A stretch of 64,000 nt of DNA from Vanilla planifolia. Its lineage: Eukaryota; Streptophyta; Magnoliopsida; Asparagales; Orchidaceae. Location of the stretch: the NCBI GenBank assembly GCA_023846275.1, contig CM043871.1, positions 27,186,569-27,250,568 of the forward strand, written 5' to 3'. Within the stretch, counting starts at the first letter, position 1; each line of letters starts with the position of its first letter. Under the pieces are notes generated by a model, which worked only from the letters and a program-made list of their open reading frames with translations, did not search any database and had not been told where the DNA came from. This document shows, in pieces, positions 11,608-23,528 of the stretch. The translations under genes were made by a program, and so were the position numbers.

Positions 11608-14564
11608 CTAAACAAATGCTTAGAATTCAACAGAGGAAGAGCAAAAAAAAATTAGGAGATAGGACTTCATAATTCATGTTTTCTCATCTTAAGATTAACA
11701 AATCTAAACCCTCACCCTTTTTGAAACATAGACATAAAGGGGCAAGAAAAGCATTGTCTTGAGAACATAATCTATGAATCGCTAATGAAATAATATTGCC
11801 AATGGAAACTACACTGCAAGTCCACAATCACAATCTAAACATGCCAATCCAGGTAACACATGTCGTGAAGTAAATGCAACCATCTGAGGGAGTGAAATCA
11901 TATCCAGCAAAGACTCCTAGAAGATCTGCCTAGGATTAGTTCCTCTACTTCAACCAAGCAGAGTTTCCAACACACACATGTGCAAGGATAATTTGAATGC
12001 CCTCATATTTCAAGTTTAAATGTGGAGTTCTTCAAAATCGCCTATAAAATAAAATTTAAAATAAATAGCAAGTAGGTCCCACTAGTTTAGGATAATTTGT
12101 AATAAGGTCATTCATGTATTCAAAATATTCAATTTAATCCCTCTAATTTGAAAAAAAAAAAAGAAAATCCTCCGATTTTAACAACATAGAACTCACGATA
12201 GATGTACTTTTTTATCCCATTATTAATCATTTCATTCACATTGTCATATGCACACAGCATTGTCAATACCTTTCACTTAGTTATACTACCTCAGTTGTCA
12301 CATTCAACCATTTCTCATCATCCTCTCATGCATTCAAAAGCTGAGGCCACTATTGGCTCATGATCTTCATTGCAAACTTAGCCAACCTCAATAGGATGAG
12401 TACCATAACCATCTCCATCTATCAAAACTACCACCCGATCACTAGCCCCCTTACATGCACGTAAAAATGCCAATGTTCTCTTACATAGGATGCACAATGA
12501 CAAACATTTATTTTCTTGTTCTTTTTTTTTTGTACATGTATTTTTTCAATAATTCATATTTTTTTATCAAACGATTGATAACATCTTACTATGTACAATG
12601 AACTTGCAATACCTTATATCGATGAACATTCCACCTAATAATCATATACACATAAAGTGGGTATTCTAATGCATAAAATTATGACCATTGTTGAATATAT
12701 CCAAATAAACATACACGCAAACACATATGTATATACGCATACATGTATGCATGCACGCATGCGTACATGTCTATACATAAACATAAAGCCATAAACTCAA
12801 AGCTAAAGGAAAAATACAAAGCCAACTAGAAATGCATATAAATTGAGCAAAATATTAAGAACATACTCCTTGGACTTCATGACTTTCATCACAAAAGAAA
12901 AGTGATGCTATTGAAAATAAGAGCTACAACATTGGATATGGATGCTAGTGTTAACTGAGAAAGTATACACTAGTAATAAAGATGGAGCCAACTAGAAAAA
13001 TGGAATGAAAATAAAGTGAAAGTGAGCAGTGAAATATCTCAATCTTTGGATCAACCAAGGAAATTGACGTTGATAGATTTGTTGTGGTAATAAATGGTTA
13101 TGAGCAATAGTGCAATCAAGGTTTAGCGGGAATGTGATGGTAAAGGATTTGAGTGTAGAGCTAGTGGAATATAGGTGGCTATATCCCTTGAAATGGATAG
13201 GCATGGGCACAAGGAAAGAGTTATGTAGGCGATGGATAAATAGGGATGACTAGTTAAAATGATGTACATTATTGTATGACATTTAATTTGTAAAAATAAA
13301 TTTTAATATACAAGAATTAGAATTCAATTCTTATCATAATCAATTATCTAAGTCTCCATTGTAGAGACATGGTAGGATAAAAAATGGGTCATCACTTAAA
13401 TTTCTAATTTAAGCTTCTTTAATCTCTTATGGAGCTGCGTAAGGTATATTTTACAAGTTGCAGGGAAACGCGGAATCCAAAGTTGGAGAATTGCACAGTA
13501 CCATTCACCAAACAATGCAAATAAGAAGCACTTATGAGCCTTCAGGGCCAACCATACTCACCCAAGGCCGGCTCGCCGGAATTGCTGTTCTTCGGCTCAG
13601 GTTTTGCAGTACGAAAGCAACAAAACATTATTCTCATTCTGTAAAATGTACTTTTACCTTCCTTAAAAGCGTTTTAAACCTACAAACAGCAGACAAGGAA
13701 GTCGTTCCTCGAATCAATAGTCAGTAACTTGGAATAGAGCCATTAAAAATAATACGTTTCACGTGCACATACAAAATTACTACGAGACCTCTTCTTCGCC
13801 TCACCTCCTCTTACTTTAATGCATCCTCTATATAACACGCAATCGATATGCAGTCTTCAGCAAGTCTTTCCCCACGCCTCAGTTCCCTAGGGCACGGCCA
13901 ATGGCTCGAAGCAAAACCGAGCAAAGGAAACTTGCCCGAGAACAGTGGTTCATTGACGTGGTGAACGGAGAGAACGTTGGACACGCAACAAACAACGACA
14001 TTTTCTTCCTCCCCATCTATCCCTTTCGCATTGATTTCCCTCAGTAGATCCATGGAACTCTCTTCGCTCTTCTTCTAAGCTAAAAACAGTACCAATGTGA
14101 TTTCATGGGGCGTTCTCTCATCGTCTGCCACGTCAGTAAAGAAAGAAGGCTAGAATCGCCACGTGGCTCTTACTATGATTTTATATGAACTTTTCTGTAA
14201 TTTAAAATTAAATATTAACTTTTCCGTCAAACACGTGAATCGTTAGGTGCCCAAACTGCGCCGTCAAATTCTACTTAACGAGGTATAATTTGGCAAGCAT
14301 TAGTTTGAACGGTTCTTACTCAATGTTCAAGTCTTCACGTTAACAAGTCCTCATAATTGCAGTCAAGTTTCTCCTACCGTATGCCTGTTGACCTCTGGAT
14401 GAAATTTTGTACTTGAAATCATACTATATTCCATTTTTTTATTGAAATAAAAATATAATAATTAAAATTTTATATAATGGTCTAAGATTTTTTATTTTTT
14501 ATTTCAAATTTAAAAGAACTTACCTTTCTATTATTCAACTTTTTATTATTATTCATGATAATTA
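11608..14564. other. Intergenic DNA, including a GC-richer promoter-like patch (about 13450-14170)
   Basis: No gene is supported. About 12721-12770 is a perfect alternating purine-pyrimidine run. About 13450-14170 is less AT-rich than its surroundings. It carries G-box-like CACGTG at about 13761 and 14160 and a - strand open frame of 80 codons (14053-13811, ATG start) with no recognisable family and no partner exon found. It could be a promoter/first-exon relic or a non-coding transcript, but the sequence does not decide. Confidence 0.4.
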
Positions 14565-14573
14565 AGTTTTCCT
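14565..14573 (+). repeat. Target-site duplication, 3' side of the 6.5-kb LINE
   Basis: AGTTTTCCT is repeated exactly at 21105-21113 at the other edge of the element. The flanking bases differ on both sides, so the match is exactly 9 bp. Confidence 0.6.
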
Positions 14574-14612
14574 GAAATAAACCTTCATTAAGACATAAGC
14601 ATGCGGCATCCC

Positions 14613-17600
14613 CTACGGGGGATCGAACAAGAAATCCAAATACATTAACTTGCAAAGCGGCTCAGGGAGAGGCACACCCCGTCCCCAGCTGAAGCTGGAC
14701 CAGCACGCAGCACGCGCCACCCAGTCCGCCGGCGCGTTACCTTCTCTATAAATACAGGAGATGACAAGGGCGTCAAGATCGCGGGCATGGAGAATTGCAT
14801 TGGCAAATACACCCCTCGTGGGCTCCTGGGCAAGGAGATCACGCACTTCCAGCATGGCCTGCGTCGAGTCGGTTTGGAACTCGATGGCCCGAGCGTCCGG
14901 GAACGCTGATCTAGCCACTTCAAAGGCCTCCAACAAGGCATAGACTTCCATGGCTCCACTCGCTTGAGAGATTACTTTCTTTGCAAGCACCAGTAGGGGC
15001 TTCCCCACATGATCCCTAGCAACCAGGCCAAGGCCCGCCGAGTGATCCCCAACGGCTGCATCACAGTTGAATTTGACCCATCCAGTGGGAGGAGGAACCC
15101 AGTTTTGGGCTACATTCAGTTCAGGTGAACTGAGCGGGTTCCCGCAGGACATGGAAGGACGCGTTCGGTGAAGCAGAGCAACCTCAATCTGCAGCTTGCG
15201 TAGGATAAGACTATAGTTTGTCCTTTCATCGTAGTGCTTCTTCGCATTGCTGAATTCCCAGATGTAGTACATTGCCGTGGCAAGGGTAGCAGCATGCTTC
15301 CAACTATTGGCAATGCTCCGTGCAGGTGCTGCCACAAATTCAAAGAGCCTCTGCAAGAAAGAATGCCCAGTGCCCGCACCATGATGAAGACCAAGTGCAG
15401 ATATGGCCTCACGAAGTTGGTTACTGCGCCAGAAAACCTGTGCATATGGGCACTCCCAGATAAAATGTTCCGGCGTCTCGTCCGCAATACAACCCCAAAC
15501 GTAGCTACTGCACTCAGCAAGTCTTCTACGGGCCAGCCAAACTGCAGTAGGGAGGTGATCACCTATCAGCCGCCAAAGGAAGAGTTTCACCCTAGGCAGA
15601 GTCTTAAGTTTCCAGATCATCTTAAGATACTCTGAGTTAACTCCCACGTCCTCAGCCATATTAGCACCACCCATTTGCGAGTAAAGTTTTAGGTTGTTGA
15701 CCCGGGGCGACTCCGTCTGCACCTGCAAAAGCATGTCCTGGTTACGTGCCCAAGGCAGATGCAGGACGCAGTCAAGAAGGAGGTCGCTAGCCCAAACCTT
15801 AATGCTTGCTTCGTTCCAAACACCCACCTCAACAACGCATGCACTAACGTGAATAGGCCAGTCCACCTCCATGTTAATGAATGTAGGCCACAAGCAAATT
15901 GGGAGCACACCAAGCCAGTTATCTTCAGCAAATAAGACACCCTTGCCGTCGTCAATTCTCCACACAAAGTTTGCAAGGGCGCCCGGCATACCAGCAACAA
16001 GATGCCTACAAGCAAGAGATGCCCTCCACGAAGACTTAACAAGGGAATGAGCAGCACCGTATTTAGCAGCCATAATGCACACCCACGGGTTCTTCTCACG
16101 CCTAATCAATCTTCTGCAGTGTTTCATGATCAAGACTCATTGCCAAGTGCGCAGGTCAAGGAGGCCAAGGCCCCCTGCTTCCTTAGGCAGAGTGATCTTC
16201 TCCCAGCTAGCATAATGCATCCTCCATTCACCCGTGGCACCACACCAAAGAAATTTCCTAATCTTTCGCTCCGCCACGTCAATGGCGCGCTTCGGCAAAG
16301 CACAGTGGCTCAGCAGATGAGTGGGGATAGAGTTGAGGACGCATTTAATCATGGCAATCCTCCCAGCAAGCGATAGGTGCCTGATGTGCCATTTCATCAC
16401 CTGATCATCAATCTTTTGGAGCAAGAAGTTAACATCCTTAAACTTGATTGGCTTTGCCAAGATTGGAACTCCCATATAGCAGAGATTCTCCCCATGCGCC
16501 ATATGCAATTTCCTCGCAATCAGCTTCTTCCTTTTAGTACTGGTGAATTTGCTAAAAAAAGCCTTAGATTTCGCAAGGTTGACACTCAAACCTGTGGCGC
16601 TGCAAAACTCCTGCATGGCCAGATTAACTGCATGCGCAACAGCACGAGTAGCCGAAGCATATACCAGAATATCATCAGCAAACAAAAGGTGGGATACAAG
16701 CGGAGATTCCTTCCCAGGACTAAACCCCAGCAGCGACCTGGACTCATAATTGTGCATGATAGTGGAGAAATACTCCGTCACAAGAGTGAACAGATACGGC
16801 GAGAGGGGGCAGCCCTGCCGCAAACCACGTTGGGCATGAATCCAAGGAAGCCGAGAGCCATTAAGCAATACAGCATATCTAGGGTTAACGATACACGCCT
16901 CAACCCGTTCGCACCAAGTAGACAGAAAGCCCATAGCTTTCAGGATGTTCATCACACTCCCCCATTGCACCGAGTCATAGGCTTGCTCCATATCCACTTT
17001 AACCGCCATGAGCCCAGCCCTCGCAGAGGAAGAGTGCATTCGCGAGGCCATTTCCTGGGCCATGAAGATATTGTCTGCAATACATCTTCCAGGCACAAAC
17101 GCGCCCTGTTCACTTGAAATGAGGAGAGGGAGGATTAGCTTGAGCCTTTCGACAAGAACTCGTGCAACGACTTTGTAGATGAAGTTGCATAAGCTAATTG
17201 GCCTGAACTGTTCTGGCCTGCATGCGCCATGAGATTTCGGAACAAGTACAACGAGGGTATCCTTCCAGCAACTAGGCATTTGCTTTCCAGCAAAGAAAGA
17301 GAGCACAGCACTGATGGTGTCCCCCTGAGTGATCTGCCAATATCCCTGGACAAACTTCGTAGTAACCCCATCCAGGCCAGGGGCTTTGTTTCTCCTAGCA
17401 GCTTTGATGGCTGCGAAGATCTCCTATTCAGTGACAGGGCAGGCCAGTAAGGTTGCCTGGGCTTCACTAACCCTGGCGTGAGGCAAATGCTTCAGGATAG
17501 GTAGAGACGTAGTCCCACCGCCACACTTCATCTGAAAGAAAGGTTCCAAGACTGCACACATAGAATCCAGCGAGGTGACCATGCAGCCCGAATCATCCTT

Positions 17601-18749
17601 CAGCTGGGTGATGAGATTGTTGCGGGTGCGTGCAGTCGCGGCTGCATGGAAGAATCGAGTATTACGATCTCCCAGATGAGTCCAGTGGAGTTTTGCCCTT
17701 TGCCACCACCAACGCTCCTCCAGTGCACAGCCGCGGTGGAAATCCAAAATTAGCTGCCTAAGACGGCAGTGTTCCTCTTCATTTAATCCCTCCAGAGACT
17801 CTTTGATTTGCAAAGAATTGATGCTGTGTTCTAGATTAGCATTGGTACTCATAATATCACCAACCTCCAGCTTGCTCCATGAGCGCAGAGCCAGAAGCGA
17901 CCTGCGAAACTTGGTTGAAAGGGCCTCCATATAGTTCCCCTTAGTACGCCTACTCCAGGCCTGATGCACGACCCCCATTGCCTTCGGAAATTGCAGCCAG
18001 ACGCTCTCAAACTGAATGCGGCGCATACAAGCAGGCCTTCGTCCCCCCTCAATGTCAATAAGGAGGGGACAATGATCAGAACCAATCATCATGAGGTGAG
18101 CAACAGAGCAGCCAGGGAATGCACGCATGCCCGCAATATTCATCAACGCTCTATCCAGCCTCTCAAGAATCCTTGCACCCCCTTCCTTTCCATTGCACCA
18201 CGTAAATTTACTCCCAGTGAACATGAGATCCACCAGCTGGATGTCTTGAATTGCATCCACAAACTCTTGCTGCAAGCTGCTGAATTTAAATTTCCTTCCC
18301 CCCTTCTTCTCACCCTGCGACATGACAATATTGAAGTCGCTGGCAACCAGCAGTGGGCCAGCACTCTCAGCCTCCTGCCTTAGAAAGTTCCACAATTCCT
18401 TCCGTTTCAAGGATTCCCTCGGCCCATAGATGACACAACACTTGAGGACAGCGCCTCCCAGAATGCCCAGTTCAAACGACACCGCGTGCGTGAACGAGCG
18501 AATGGAGTTCACCAACAGACGGCTCCTCCAAAGGACAACAATACCAGCAGATTTCCCCACCGAAGGTTGAACCACGTGGTTCCAATCCTTGCCAAGCAAA
18601 CGATCAACATCCCTCTCCGAAAAGCTTTGAGCACGGGTCTCAACTAGGGCGACTACTCCAATATTGCTTTCACGCACAAGCCTCTGGAGAAAGCACCTCG
18701 ACTTCTTGCCATAGATGCCCCTGATATTCCAAACTAAAATTTTAGTCAT
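14613..18749 (-). pseudogene. LINE ORF2: endonuclease, reverse transcriptase and RNase H, two internal stops
   Basis: This frame of 1379 codons (ATG at 18749) encodes the enzymes of target-primed reverse transcription. Residues about 1-230 form an APE-like endonuclease (VWNIRG, VETRA, ASDFNIV, SDHCPLL). About 480-800 is reverse transcriptase (AFVPGRCIADNI, VDMEQAYDSVQW, GLRQGCPLSPYLF, catalytic FADD near residue 690). About 980-1030 is the Cys/His region (CIADETPEHFIWECPYAQVFW is its partly degraded form). The C-terminus is an RNase H domain with FNCDAAVG, AMEVYALLEA, QTDST and NAPADWVAR, giving the expected D-E-D-(N)D set. Stops occur at 17426-17424 (TAG, between endonuclease and RT) and 16139-16137 (TGA, after RT), both in the same frame. 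The element therefore cannot make an intact ORF2 protein without readthrough or repair. ASDFN replaces the more usual GGDFN. Confidence 0.9.
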
Positions 18750-19168
18750 AAAAGGAAGAGTAGAAGGTACCTCTCCGCATCATAGGAGCATAGCACAACA
18801 GCCAGGGAATTGGCCTCAACCCTCTGCCCTCCAGGGTCATCACCAGAGCATCAAGCAGCATGGGGAAGTGCCGCTTGAATAACATCAGCTGCCAACGTCC
18901 TCCAAGTGGAATGAGCAATATACTGCAACCCATGAATTGCAGTAAGAAGGGGAGCCCCCTAACCCCCAATGCGGAGGGCAGTTTCCTTCCGGAGGGCAGC
19001 ATCATTTCGGGAGTTGACTACCGTCGCCCTGTCATCATCCAGCAGCGGCGCCTTTCCTTTTATATCTTGTACATGGAGACTTCGATAACTCCTGCTAGGA
19101 GGCCTCCCTCTAGACTGGGAAGTGCTCCTCATTCTCATTCTTCCCCTTTTACTGCCTCCCTCCTCAGC

Positions 19169-20647
19169 CTACTTTGCTATTGTAGACATTCCCTGAGGGT
19201 TGCGGCTTCGCGCGCTCACGGCCAATTTCCTCCTCCTCGGTTGGACCACCATCCACGGGCCCAGGTTCTCCTTGTTGGGGCCCTTCTCGTTGTCCATGGC
19301 AGGGCAGATATTCACACCATCCGATCCAACCTGCGAGTCTCGCGAAGTGGCGTTGAGGTCCCTGAGGACAGCTGGGATGTCAGGTGATACCCTCGAGGAT
19401 GAGGCCCTCTCAGGGCCCTTCATCAAAGTCCGCCCATCTCCCCTAACAGTCGCTGCAGTAGCATTCCCCGTCGCCCTAGTCTTACATTGCTCCGCAGAGT
19501 GACTCGCAAGTCCACACGCGAAGCAGATTTTGGGAAGCCCCTCATACTCAAAAGGCTGGAAGGAACGCCTCATAGACCCCCTCAACCACATACCCGGCTT
19601 CAGTGGCTTCGATAAGTCCACCCTGACGCAAACCCGGGCAAAAGACGAGCACTGCATGTCCGCCGTCCAGCCATCAAGGAGAATTGGATCGCCCACCGCC
19701 TTCGCGATTCTCAGGATGTTCTCAACATCCCAATAGACCAGAGGAAGGGCCGGGAATCTAACCCAGACTGGGGCGCACATCGCCGTAGAGGCACTGGGTC
19801 GAAAATCAGGGGACCACAGGTCCAATCCCATGGTCAGGCCAGCAACTTGCCATGGGCCTCCAAACCACACAGCATTTCTGTCTTCCATTGAGTCAAAGTG
19901 AAGACAGAAACATCCCGAAGAGATATCAAAGATTCGGAAGTTCTTCAGGTGCCCCCATCGTCTCTAAAGTACCCGAGCAATGACAAAGAATGGGAGGGAG
20001 CTACCATACACTTGCCCCACCAGGTCAAACCTATGGAACTCAATACGCCTGAGACAGGCATCATCAGACATGATGACCTCATCATTGTCAACAGGGTCAT
20101 CCATGGATGCAGCTCTATCCTTTACGTCAACTGCAGCCGGCTTCACAAAGGAGGCCACTACCCCATTTGGCATGGCAAACTTGGACTTTAGAGCATCCTT
20201 GAAGTTGACCTTGTTGGCCTGAACCGCTGCGCTGGAAAGATTCAAGTCCGGCAGAGTAGCATCGTCAGGTGCTACAACAGTCGCATTAATTACAGTGGCC
20301 AATGCACTGGCACCCACAGTTTGAGAAACTTCCACCGTCTCACCAACTAAGCCTCTCTGCTCATCTCCAGTCCGCGCCTGCGACAGCACTGGGGGGGCCG
20401 AGGACACACCTTCCTCAGAAATACCCGCATCCGCATTCGAGGAACTGGCCGAGATATTTGAAATTTCAAGCTCGTGTAGGAGATACCCATCCTTTCCATC
20501 AATGATCGACATCCCGATCACCAGCCCTTTCTTGCCCTTGCCTCCAACATCTTCTTCACCAGCATCCTCCGCGCACTCCCTGTCCGGAGATACACTTCCA
20601 CAAGTTTTGGACTTCCTGTTGCTTTTTCGGCATTTGGAGCCAACCAT
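19169..20647 (-). pseudogene. LINE ORF1: DUF4283 / CCHC zinc-knuckle RNA-binding protein, one internal stop
   Basis: LINE ORF1 proteins coat the element RNA and act as nucleic-acid chaperones. The first in-frame ATG is at 20647 (protein starts MVGSKCRKSNRKSK); the same frame continues upstream only with non-ATG codons. After a low-complexity Ser/Asp/Glu-rich N-terminal region comes the plant DUF4283-like domain (fragments WGHLKNFRIFDIS, MEDRNAVWFGGPWQVAGL, PVWVRFPALPLVYWDVE, RVDLSKPLKPGMW). A zinc knuckle follows with C-x2-C-x4-H-x4-C spacing in CFACGLASHSAEQC. The last part is basic. A TAG at 19966-19964 breaks the frame just before the DUF4283 core; the reading frame is unchanged on both sides, so it is a simple nonsense change. 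ORF1 ends about 420 bp before ORF2. Confidence 0.85.
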
Positions 20648-21104
20648 TGGACTTAACGAGGAGCCGCAAGGTGCATGCAAAAGCAGGTCGGACCTTATAC
20701 GTAGAAACTGCAGCCAACGCAGTTAATTTGCATGAAAAATTAAATGTACCGCGGCTTACCGAACAGATTTAATCCGGTTCCTTCACTACCGCACGCAGGG
20801 CAGCAGGGCACCCTGGTAGGGTTTCAAGTTTGAATTTTGAAGAAAGAGCAAAAGACGGAATTGCCCTCCGAGCGCAGAAACTTGAATCAGATCCCAAGAA
20901 TCCTGGTCAATGGGATCGCGAGCTCAGCTTTGACCCGGCAAGTGACCGCTTAGCCTCCAAATCGCTACCTTACATTTAAGACCCAATGACAATGCCTCCT
21001 CTGATCACACTCCCAGGATCCAAGATGCCGCCACCAGCAGCCGGCGTCTCCTTCCGTCTCCTGGGTGTCTGTGCTTTCTTCGCCTCCCACAGCAGTTCGC
21101 CTTC

Positions 21105-21113
21105 AGTTTTCCT
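21105..21113 (+). repeat. Target-site duplication, 5' side of the 6.5-kb LINE
   Basis: Exact copy of the 9-bp AGTTTTCCT found at 14565-14573. It sits at the sharp GC-rich to AT-rich boundary that marks the 5' end of the element. Confidence 0.6.
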
Positions 21114-21882
21114 TTCCTAATATTATATGATCATTATGGTTGTAAACAACCAGTCACAACGTGACAAAGAAAATAGACTAATGAATTTAATAAATAATTT
21201 TTTAATTAAGACAACCAATGAGTAAGATCAATAATAAAAAAAAAATGTATGAAATTTATGCATACATCCGTGTGAATAGCCTTAAAAGAACATAGTTTTC
21301 AATGCATATACTTATCATTTATTTATGTTGTATGTTGTGCATCATCTAGATTAAATTAGATATTAAGACTTAATCAACATAGTTAATTAGTGTCGTAGGG
21401 GAATTTTTAATTTTCAAATTATAATTTCAATAGATTTAAATTTTTTTCCATGTCAAAGAAAATAAGCATGTTTTTAGTCACATAAAATAGGATGACTTGT
21501 GAGAATTTTTTTTTTTTTTTTTTTTTGTAAATTTTAGTTTCTTTGTATATTAATCTTATCTTTCTATTTTCACCTTTCAATTAATCCCTTTTTCAAAAAA
21601 TAATTAAAAAAAGTAATGAGTTTTTTTAAAAAAAAATAAATATTATTAATTTAGGTTTGCAAATATACATCAAGCACCAACCCAATAATATTGAAATATC
21701 AATAGAAGTATCACAAATTAGATGCATCTTTTAACCTACCAATGCTCCTTATACTTGAAACACAAACAAAGTTAACTAAAACAATACATATTTCTATTTT
21801 TAATACAACATAAATGATAAAATTTCCCCCTTTTCTTGGCTTGTGCATTTCTCACATCTAAATATGTTAAATAAAGTGTAAC
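21114..21882. other. AT-rich spacer between two LINE insertions
   Basis: About 770 bp of AT-rich DNA with homopolymer A/T tracts (for example a long T run near 21510-21526). No coding sequence is visible. Confidence 0.5.
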
Positions 21883-21891
21883 TTCATTCTT
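21883..21891 (+). repeat. Target-site duplication of the truncated LINE (3' side)
   Basis: TTCATTCTT abuts the T-run (the A-tail on the other strand) and is repeated exactly at 22963-22971. Confidence 0.7.
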
Positions 21892-22962
21892 TTTTTTTTT
21901 TGAGAAGGATATAATATTATTATATCAGAAAAGCCCCAATACAAAAGCACCCATACGATCCTCAAGGGGGATCGAATGTGAAGTCAGACAACATAAGCTT
22001 CAGCAAAGGTTTAGGGATAGGATCCCCCAGGACCCAAATGAACTCCCTGCGACAAGCCTCCCTTGCGATCCAGTCAGCCGGCGCATTCCCATCGCGGCGA
22101 ACCTGGGTGAACCGGAGAGCCTCCAGACCACTGGCATACTGGAACGCCCGAGCAAAAACCCCCGTCACAGGGGGATGGGCAATCATGTCGCGCACCTCCT
22201 GAAGAGCCAGTATCGAGTCAGACTGGATCTCCACAGCCCTGTACTGGGGAATGATTTCCCGCATCAGGTCAAGAGCCAAAAGAATAGCATGGGTCTCCAT
22301 CATGTCCACAGAGTGGGACAGCCTCTGCTTGCCAGCAGCCAGAAGAGGGTTGCCCATACAGTCCCTCACAATCATGCCCAAACCAGCCACAGAGTCACCA
22401 ACCGCCGCATCGCAATTCACCAATATCCAACCTGTGGGGGGAGGAATCCAAAAGCTCGCAACTAGCAAGTCCGAGGACCTGCGTAGATTCCCGCTGGACA
22501 GAGAGGACGGAGAAGAGTGTCGGTTGAAACTCAGGTGAGCCTCGAGCAGGATGGTGCGGATGAAAGAGGCCGGGCGACCGGCCAAGTTGTTGTGTTTGGC
22601 GAAATTTCTATTGAGCCAGATGTAATACATCGTCGTAGCAAGGATCGCTGCCACCCACGACCCATTCCCTTGGCGTGCCCCCGGCGAGCCGATAAATCGG
22701 AAAAGCTGGTCGGTGAATTGGAGAGCGGCCCCTGTTGACTGAGAGAGCCCGGTCAACGCCCCACGGATGGAGCAGTCCGCCCAAATTAGTTGGGCCCGCG
22801 GGCAACCCCAGGCCATATGTTGCAGCGTCTCTTCCCCCCCGCTGCACAGCCCGCAGGCGGGATCATGGCTGATCCCGCGGCGAACCAGCCAGTCCGCCGT
22901 CGGCAAACAATCCCCGGCAGCCCGCCACATGAACAGGCGTACCCGCGGCGCCACCCTCAGCT
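21892..22962 (-). mobile_element. 5'-truncated LINE, 3' end of ORF2 (Cys/His region and RNase H) with A-tail
   Basis: A single open - strand frame of about 330 codons (to the stop at 21962) covers only the end of a LINE ORF2. It has RVRLFMWRAAGDCLPTADWL, then a well-preserved Cys/His motif (CGLCSGGEETLQHMAWGCPRA), then RNase H with LVNCDAAVGDSVAGLG, METHAILLAL, QSDS and NAPADWIAR, ending FTFDPP. The 3' tail ends in an A-run (T-run on +, about 21890-21901). A 9-bp duplication TTCATTCTT at 21883-21891 and 22963-22971 flanks it. This is a classic truncated insertion from incomplete reverse transcription. It has no internal stop and is related to, but clearly different from, the 6.5-kb LINE nearby, so it is not a local copy of it. 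Confidence 0.9.
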
Positions 22963-22971
22963 TTCATTCTT
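22963..22971 (+). repeat. Target-site duplication of the truncated LINE (5' side)
   Basis: Exact copy of TTCATTCTT from 21883-21891, located where the LINE coding sequence stops abruptly and AT-rich DNA resumes. Confidence 0.7.
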
Positions 22972-23528
22972 AGTTATATAAGCAAATGAAATCTACATAT
23001 CAATAAACAACAATACAACAAAAAGAAATCAATCATACAACATATGCCTATCATCAAATAAAATTCAAATGTTACATATTTATCATAGCATACCTATAAA
23101 ATATAAACTATTTTACAAAAATATCTTATATTAATTAATTAGATCATAATTAAGATACCAATAAAGGTGGTGTTAGATCATGATCATAATATAACCAAAA
23201 CTTATTTTTTCAATGAAGAATGAAAAATGAAATTTATGCATCTCAAGAAGCCATGGTAATTGCAAATGAGGTTTTACCAAACAGCAAAAGAAAACAAACG
23301 TTGGGTCTGTCGAGATGCTTGAAGCAAAACCCAACATTGAAAAGCCGGGGAGTATAATTTCTTTTCAGTAAGTTACAAACACAAGGGAAATGTTATGAAC
23401 AATTACACTCCAGTTTGGCCTTTCAGGAATAGGTAAGAACAACCTCCAGGTTCCCAAATTCACAATGGAAGTTCAGATAGAAAGAAAAAGAATGTACAAA
23501 CAATTATTCGATTGGTTCACTTCATTAA
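22972..23528. other. 3' flank of the Yippee-like gene, no other gene
   Basis: AT-rich DNA between the truncated LINE and the stop codon of the Yippee-like gene. The part nearest 23528 should include its 3' UTR; no clear polyadenylation signal could be singled out in the A/T-rich background. Confidence 0.45.

Larger units (their letters stand above)
14574..21104 (-). mobile_element. Nearly full-length plant L1-type LINE (non-LTR retrotransposon), 6.5 kb
   Basis: The element reads on the - strand with a GC-rich leader (about 21104-20650), ORF1 (20647-19169), a ~420-bp spacer, ORF2 (18749-14613) and a short 3' tail. It is flanked by a 9-bp direct repeat AGTTTTCCT at 14565-14573 and 21105-21113, just where base composition switches from GC-rich to AT-rich. 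This fits a target-site duplication. Unlike the neighbouring truncated LINE, no poly(A) tail is visible at the 3' end, which is odd for this class. Only three in-frame stops interrupt the two long frames and no frameshift is needed, so the insertion is fairly young but not autonomous as it stands. Confidence 0.88.

Noticed and set aside
13811..14053. 80-codon - strand frame with an ATG in a GC-richer patch
   Set aside because: No recognisable family, no partner exon and no upstream coding. It may belong to a leader or non-coding transcript, but I cannot support a gene.
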